Source of the DNA: an uncultured Bacteroidales bacterium
Lineage (GTDB): Bacteria; Bacteroidota; Bacteroidia; Bacteroidales; UBA932
Direction of reading: 5' to 3'
DNA: 64,000 nucleotides
NCBI GenBank assembly: GCA_944326305.1
Contig: CALVDL010000012.1
Span: 18,904 to 82,903 of the forward strand
Below are positions 62,277-64,000 of this stretch, one piece after another; position 1 is the first letter of the stretch, and every line of letters begins with the position of its first letter. A program made the position numbers and the translations under genes. The notes under the pieces are model-generated. The model saw only the letters and a program-made list of their open reading frames with translations, ran no database searches and was not told the DNA's origin.

Positions 62277-63452
62277 GTGGACTATACTGCAATATATGAA
62301 CATTCGCTTTTAATCGCCCTGCCGCTGATGCTGTTTTTCGGGTTCAGTTTCCTGTTTGCCAGGACTCCGGAGAAGGCCATCTTCGAGAATTACCGACGTT
62401 CCCGGCGGATTATGGGAGTGGCACTGCTCCTGCTTGCGGCCAATTATTCGGTACATTACTTTTCAGGGATCAGGTTCGCGAATGCCAATGCTGCCATACT
62501 GCTGAACCTTTCCACCTATTTCCTCTGCTACTGGCTTTTCAGCTCTGCGCTGACCACGCTGCTCGACCGTTTCTACATAACGCGGAGGAGGATGCTGACC
62601 CACATCGGCCTGTGGGTGCTGTTCTCCGTACTTTCCGGAGTCATTCTGCTGCTTTTGCCGCAGGGAGGGGAATTACAGGACATCGGACTGGCCGTGATGG
62701 CCGCATGGCTTGTCGGCTACGGGATTTTTCTGGTCCGCAGACTTCTGAGGGCCTATTACAATGCGGTCCGGATTTTCAATGACACACATTCGGACGACAT
62801 CGGCTCGTACATCAGATGGATGTCAGTATTTACATGGTGGGCTGTCATTTTCGGTGTCGGATGCGGGCTGCTGACTTTCCTGCCGGACAAATGGGTATTT
62901 GTGTGGATCCTGTCGTCCGTCCCGTTCTACATATACCTTTTCCATTCCTACCAGAACTATCTGCTGTTTCACGAACAGGTAGAAAGAGCAATGGAAAGCG
63001 AGATACCCCCGGAAGAAAAAATCACGGACGGAACGGTCCGGACGGAGGCGCAGAGGCTGGAGGCACCTGCCTACCATGCCGGGATGGCGGAGAAAATCAA
63101 AGAGTGGATCTCCGCAGACGGCTACGTCCGTCCGGGGCTTACCATCAAGGAACTTTCAGACATGCTCCACACCAACCGGACCTATCTGTCGGAATACATA
63201 AGGACTACTTACGGAGTGTCGTTCCGTGAATGGATAACAGGTTTCCGCATCGGTTACGCAAAACGTCTGCTCACCAGGAATCCGGAACTTACGGTTGCCG
63301 ACATTTCAGAGAAATCCGGTTTCCAGTCCCCAAGCCATTTTATCAGACTGTTCAAGGAAAATACCGGCTGCACGCCTACCCAATGGAGGAAAAGGGAGGC
63401 CGGTCAAGGCATATCCCGGCAACCGGAGAATAGCCCGGACAACAAAAAATAG
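62277..63452 (+). CDS. Membrane-anchored AraC-family regulator
   Basis: This 391-residue protein has six to seven hydrophobic helices in residues 1-225 (YEHSLLIALPLMLFFGFSFL, LLNLSTYFLCYWLFSSALTT, VLFSVLSGVILLLLPQGGEL) and a cytosolic AraC HTH domain at about 285-378 (LTIKELSDMLHTNRTYLSEY, VADISEKSGFQSPSHFIRLF). The start is GTG at 62277, since no in-frame ATG precedes the first helix; an internal Met in the first helix is less likely. Membrane AraC proteins of this form often sit upstream of surface-structure loci in Bacteroidales, as the next gene suggests. Confidence 0.85.
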   Translation: MDYTAIYEHSLLIALPLMLFFGFSFLFARTPEKAIFENYRRSRRIMGVALLLLAANYSVHYFSGIRFANANAAILLNLSTYFLCYWLFSSALTTLLDRFYITRRRMLTHIGLWVLFSVLSGVILLLLPQGGELQDIGLAVMAAWLVGYGIFLVRRLLRAYYNAVRIFNDTHSDDIGSYIRWMSVFTWWAVIFGVGCGLLTFLPDKWVFVWILSSVPFYIYLFHSYQNYLLFHEQVERAMESEIPPEEKITDGTVRTEAQRLEAPAYHAGMAEKIKEWISADGYVRPGLTIKELSDMLHTNRTYLSEYIRTTYGVSFREWITGFRIGYAKRLLTRNPELTVADISEKSGFQSPSHFIRLFKENTGCTPTQWRKREAGQGISRQPENSPDNKK

Positions 63453-63488
63453 CCTAAACGGCAAAAACAGAATAGCCTAAACGACAAA
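63449..63488 (+). repeat. Two direct repeats of 18 bases with a 22-base period
   Basis: AATAGCCTAAACGGCAAA (63449-63466) and AATAGCCTAAACGACAAA (63471-63488) differ at one base. The first overlaps the stop codon of the AraC-type gene. Spacing of two helical turns fits a site for the tandem HTH of an AraC protein. Confidence 0.6.
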
Positions 63489-63605
63489 GATGTGTGATTC
63501 TGACAATTACACCGATTTTCATATCCACAGACCGGTGCTGATTTGATTCTTTTCGCTTACTTTATATAGCGGAATCCGTATCGGAAATCAAAACAGCATA
63601 TAAAA

Positions 63606-63665
63606 TAAACTGCAAGCCGAGAGCAGAGGACGAACCCGTTCGGACTATGCCGAGGCGCAGCGTGA
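63606..63665 (+). other. Recurrent Bacteroidales leader-type motif
   Basis: TGCAAGCCGAGAGCAGAGGA ... ATGCCGAGGCGCAGC (63611-63661) resembles a motif I have seen repeatedly upstream of accessory and mobile genes in Bacteroides, with two GCCGAG half-sites separated by about 30 bases. Upstream, TTTGATT (63542-63548) and AATCAAA (63586-63592) form a dyad around the probable promoter. The role is unknown. Confidence 0.4.
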
Positions 63666-63685
63666 TTGTAAACAAAGTTTAAAAT

Positions 63686-64000
63686 ATGAGCAAAAAAATC
63701 CTGTTTTTCACCCTATTTCTGTGGCTGACGGCAGTAATTGTTCCTGTCTTCGCGCAAGAGAAAGCGGACACCACCTGGACTTTCCGTTTCGTGCCACAGA
63801 AGGATATGTTCTATGTACCGTGGAACGGCAACGACCGGGAGCTTGCCCGGCTGCTGGAATGTGTGCGCCGGAACAAGGACAGCATACTCGGCGGCAGTCT
63901 TCCGCTCTATGTGGACGGCTGGTGCAATTCCCTTGACAGCGAAAAGGAAAACCTGCGGATGGCCGCCATCCGTTCCAACCGGGTGAAATCGGAACTCATT
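63686..64000 (+). CDS. Exported OmpA-like protein, 5' part
   Basis: The first 105 codons are present; the gene continues past the right edge. It has a signal peptide (MSKKILFFTLFLWLTAVIVP to VFAQ) followed by FRFVPQKDMFYVPWNGNDRE. An OmpA-like segment then reads GSLPLYVDGWCNSLDSEKEN and LRMAAIRSNRVKSELI, where the last helix matches the peptidoglycan-binding R-A-x-x-V-x-x-x-L pattern. From memory this N-terminus resembles proteins that open DUF3575/fimbrillin-type surface loci in Bacteroides, with an AraC regulator upstream as here. Confidence 0.7.
   Translation, partial: MSKKILFFTLFLWLTAVIVPVFAQEKADTTWTFRFVPQKDMFYVPWNGNDRELARLLECVRRNKDSILGGSLPLYVDGWCNSLDSEKENLRMAAIRSNRVKSELI

Noticed and set aside
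63449..63488. CRISPR-like repeat
   Set aside because: There are only two units with a four-base gap and no cas genes; a regulator binding site fits better.

Overview
The window looks like chromosome of a gut-type Bacteroidales bacterium (Bacteroidota). The evidence is internal. Promoters carry the Bacteroidota -7 box TAnnTTTG, often only a few bases from the start codon, and Shine-Dalgarno sites are not evident. Several families typical of the phylum are present: GLPGLI, DUF5606, DUF3276, DUF6340, DUF349 and a CarboxypepD_reg/TonB-type barrel. The housekeeping order nusB-yajC-ybbR-coaE followed by DUF5606-rimO is also typical. Intergenic repeats of the 'GTCATTTCGACC' kind recall Alistipes/Rikenellaceae, but I cannot assign the genus from the sequence alone. 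No tRNA, 5S/16S/23S rRNA, CRISPR array, intact transposase or prophage module was seen.

Layout. 1-8.0 kb: the end of a zinc alcohol dehydrogenase, tex, a sensor kinase/response regulator pair, and a convergent outer-membrane barrel plus GLPGLI protein. 8.1-14.3 kb: an accessory block with a flavodoxin-like reductase, fragments of HxlR, Crp and DUF4405-like genes, a degenerate metallo-beta-lactamase-fold protein, a LuxR regulator divergent from a DUF1349 protein, and a sugar acetyltransferase. It is bounded by a 57-bp inverted repeat (8789-8845 and 14127-14183, 55/57 identical) and holds several palindromic and REP-like repeats. 14.3-25 kb: ClC channel, a PurF-like protein without the glutaminase cysteine, a Gfo/Idh oxidoreductase, an acyltransferase, serine dehydratase, a 5'-nucleotidase lipoprotein, a nitrilase-family amidase and a barrel protein. 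25-29.3 kb: glpABC anaerobic glycerol-3-phosphate dehydrogenase behind two matched dyads. 29.3-39.6 kb: DUF6340/rimO/DUF5606, coaE/ybbR/yajC/nusB, DUF3276, nadE, an EamA transporter and a deoxynucleoside kinase.

39.6-44.4 kb: an apparent operon of a Tat-exported Gfo/Idh oxidoreductase, a tandem DUF1080 protein, an alpha/beta hydrolase and a small lipoprotein, which fits 3-keto-glycoside chemistry. 44.4-56 kb: gapA, surE-lpxB, a 52-codon membrane peptide, YggS, yidC, DUF349, trmD, a candidate small RNA, glutaminyl cyclase and pyrG. 56-58.2 kb: a steroid 5-alpha-reductase-like membrane protein followed 13 bases later by an old-yellow-enzyme/BaiCD-type flavoprotein, a plausible steroid or bile-acid ring-A reduction cassette. 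58.2-61.1 kb: RNase P RNA, xpt, a SotB-like exporter and a Vsr-type endonuclease with no methylase beside it. 61.2-64 kb: a charged 49-residue protein with a small GNAT protein, a long inverted repeat, and a membrane-anchored AraC-type regulator upstream of an exported OmpA-like protein that runs off the right edge.

All family assignments rest on reading motifs in the translations. No database search was run.
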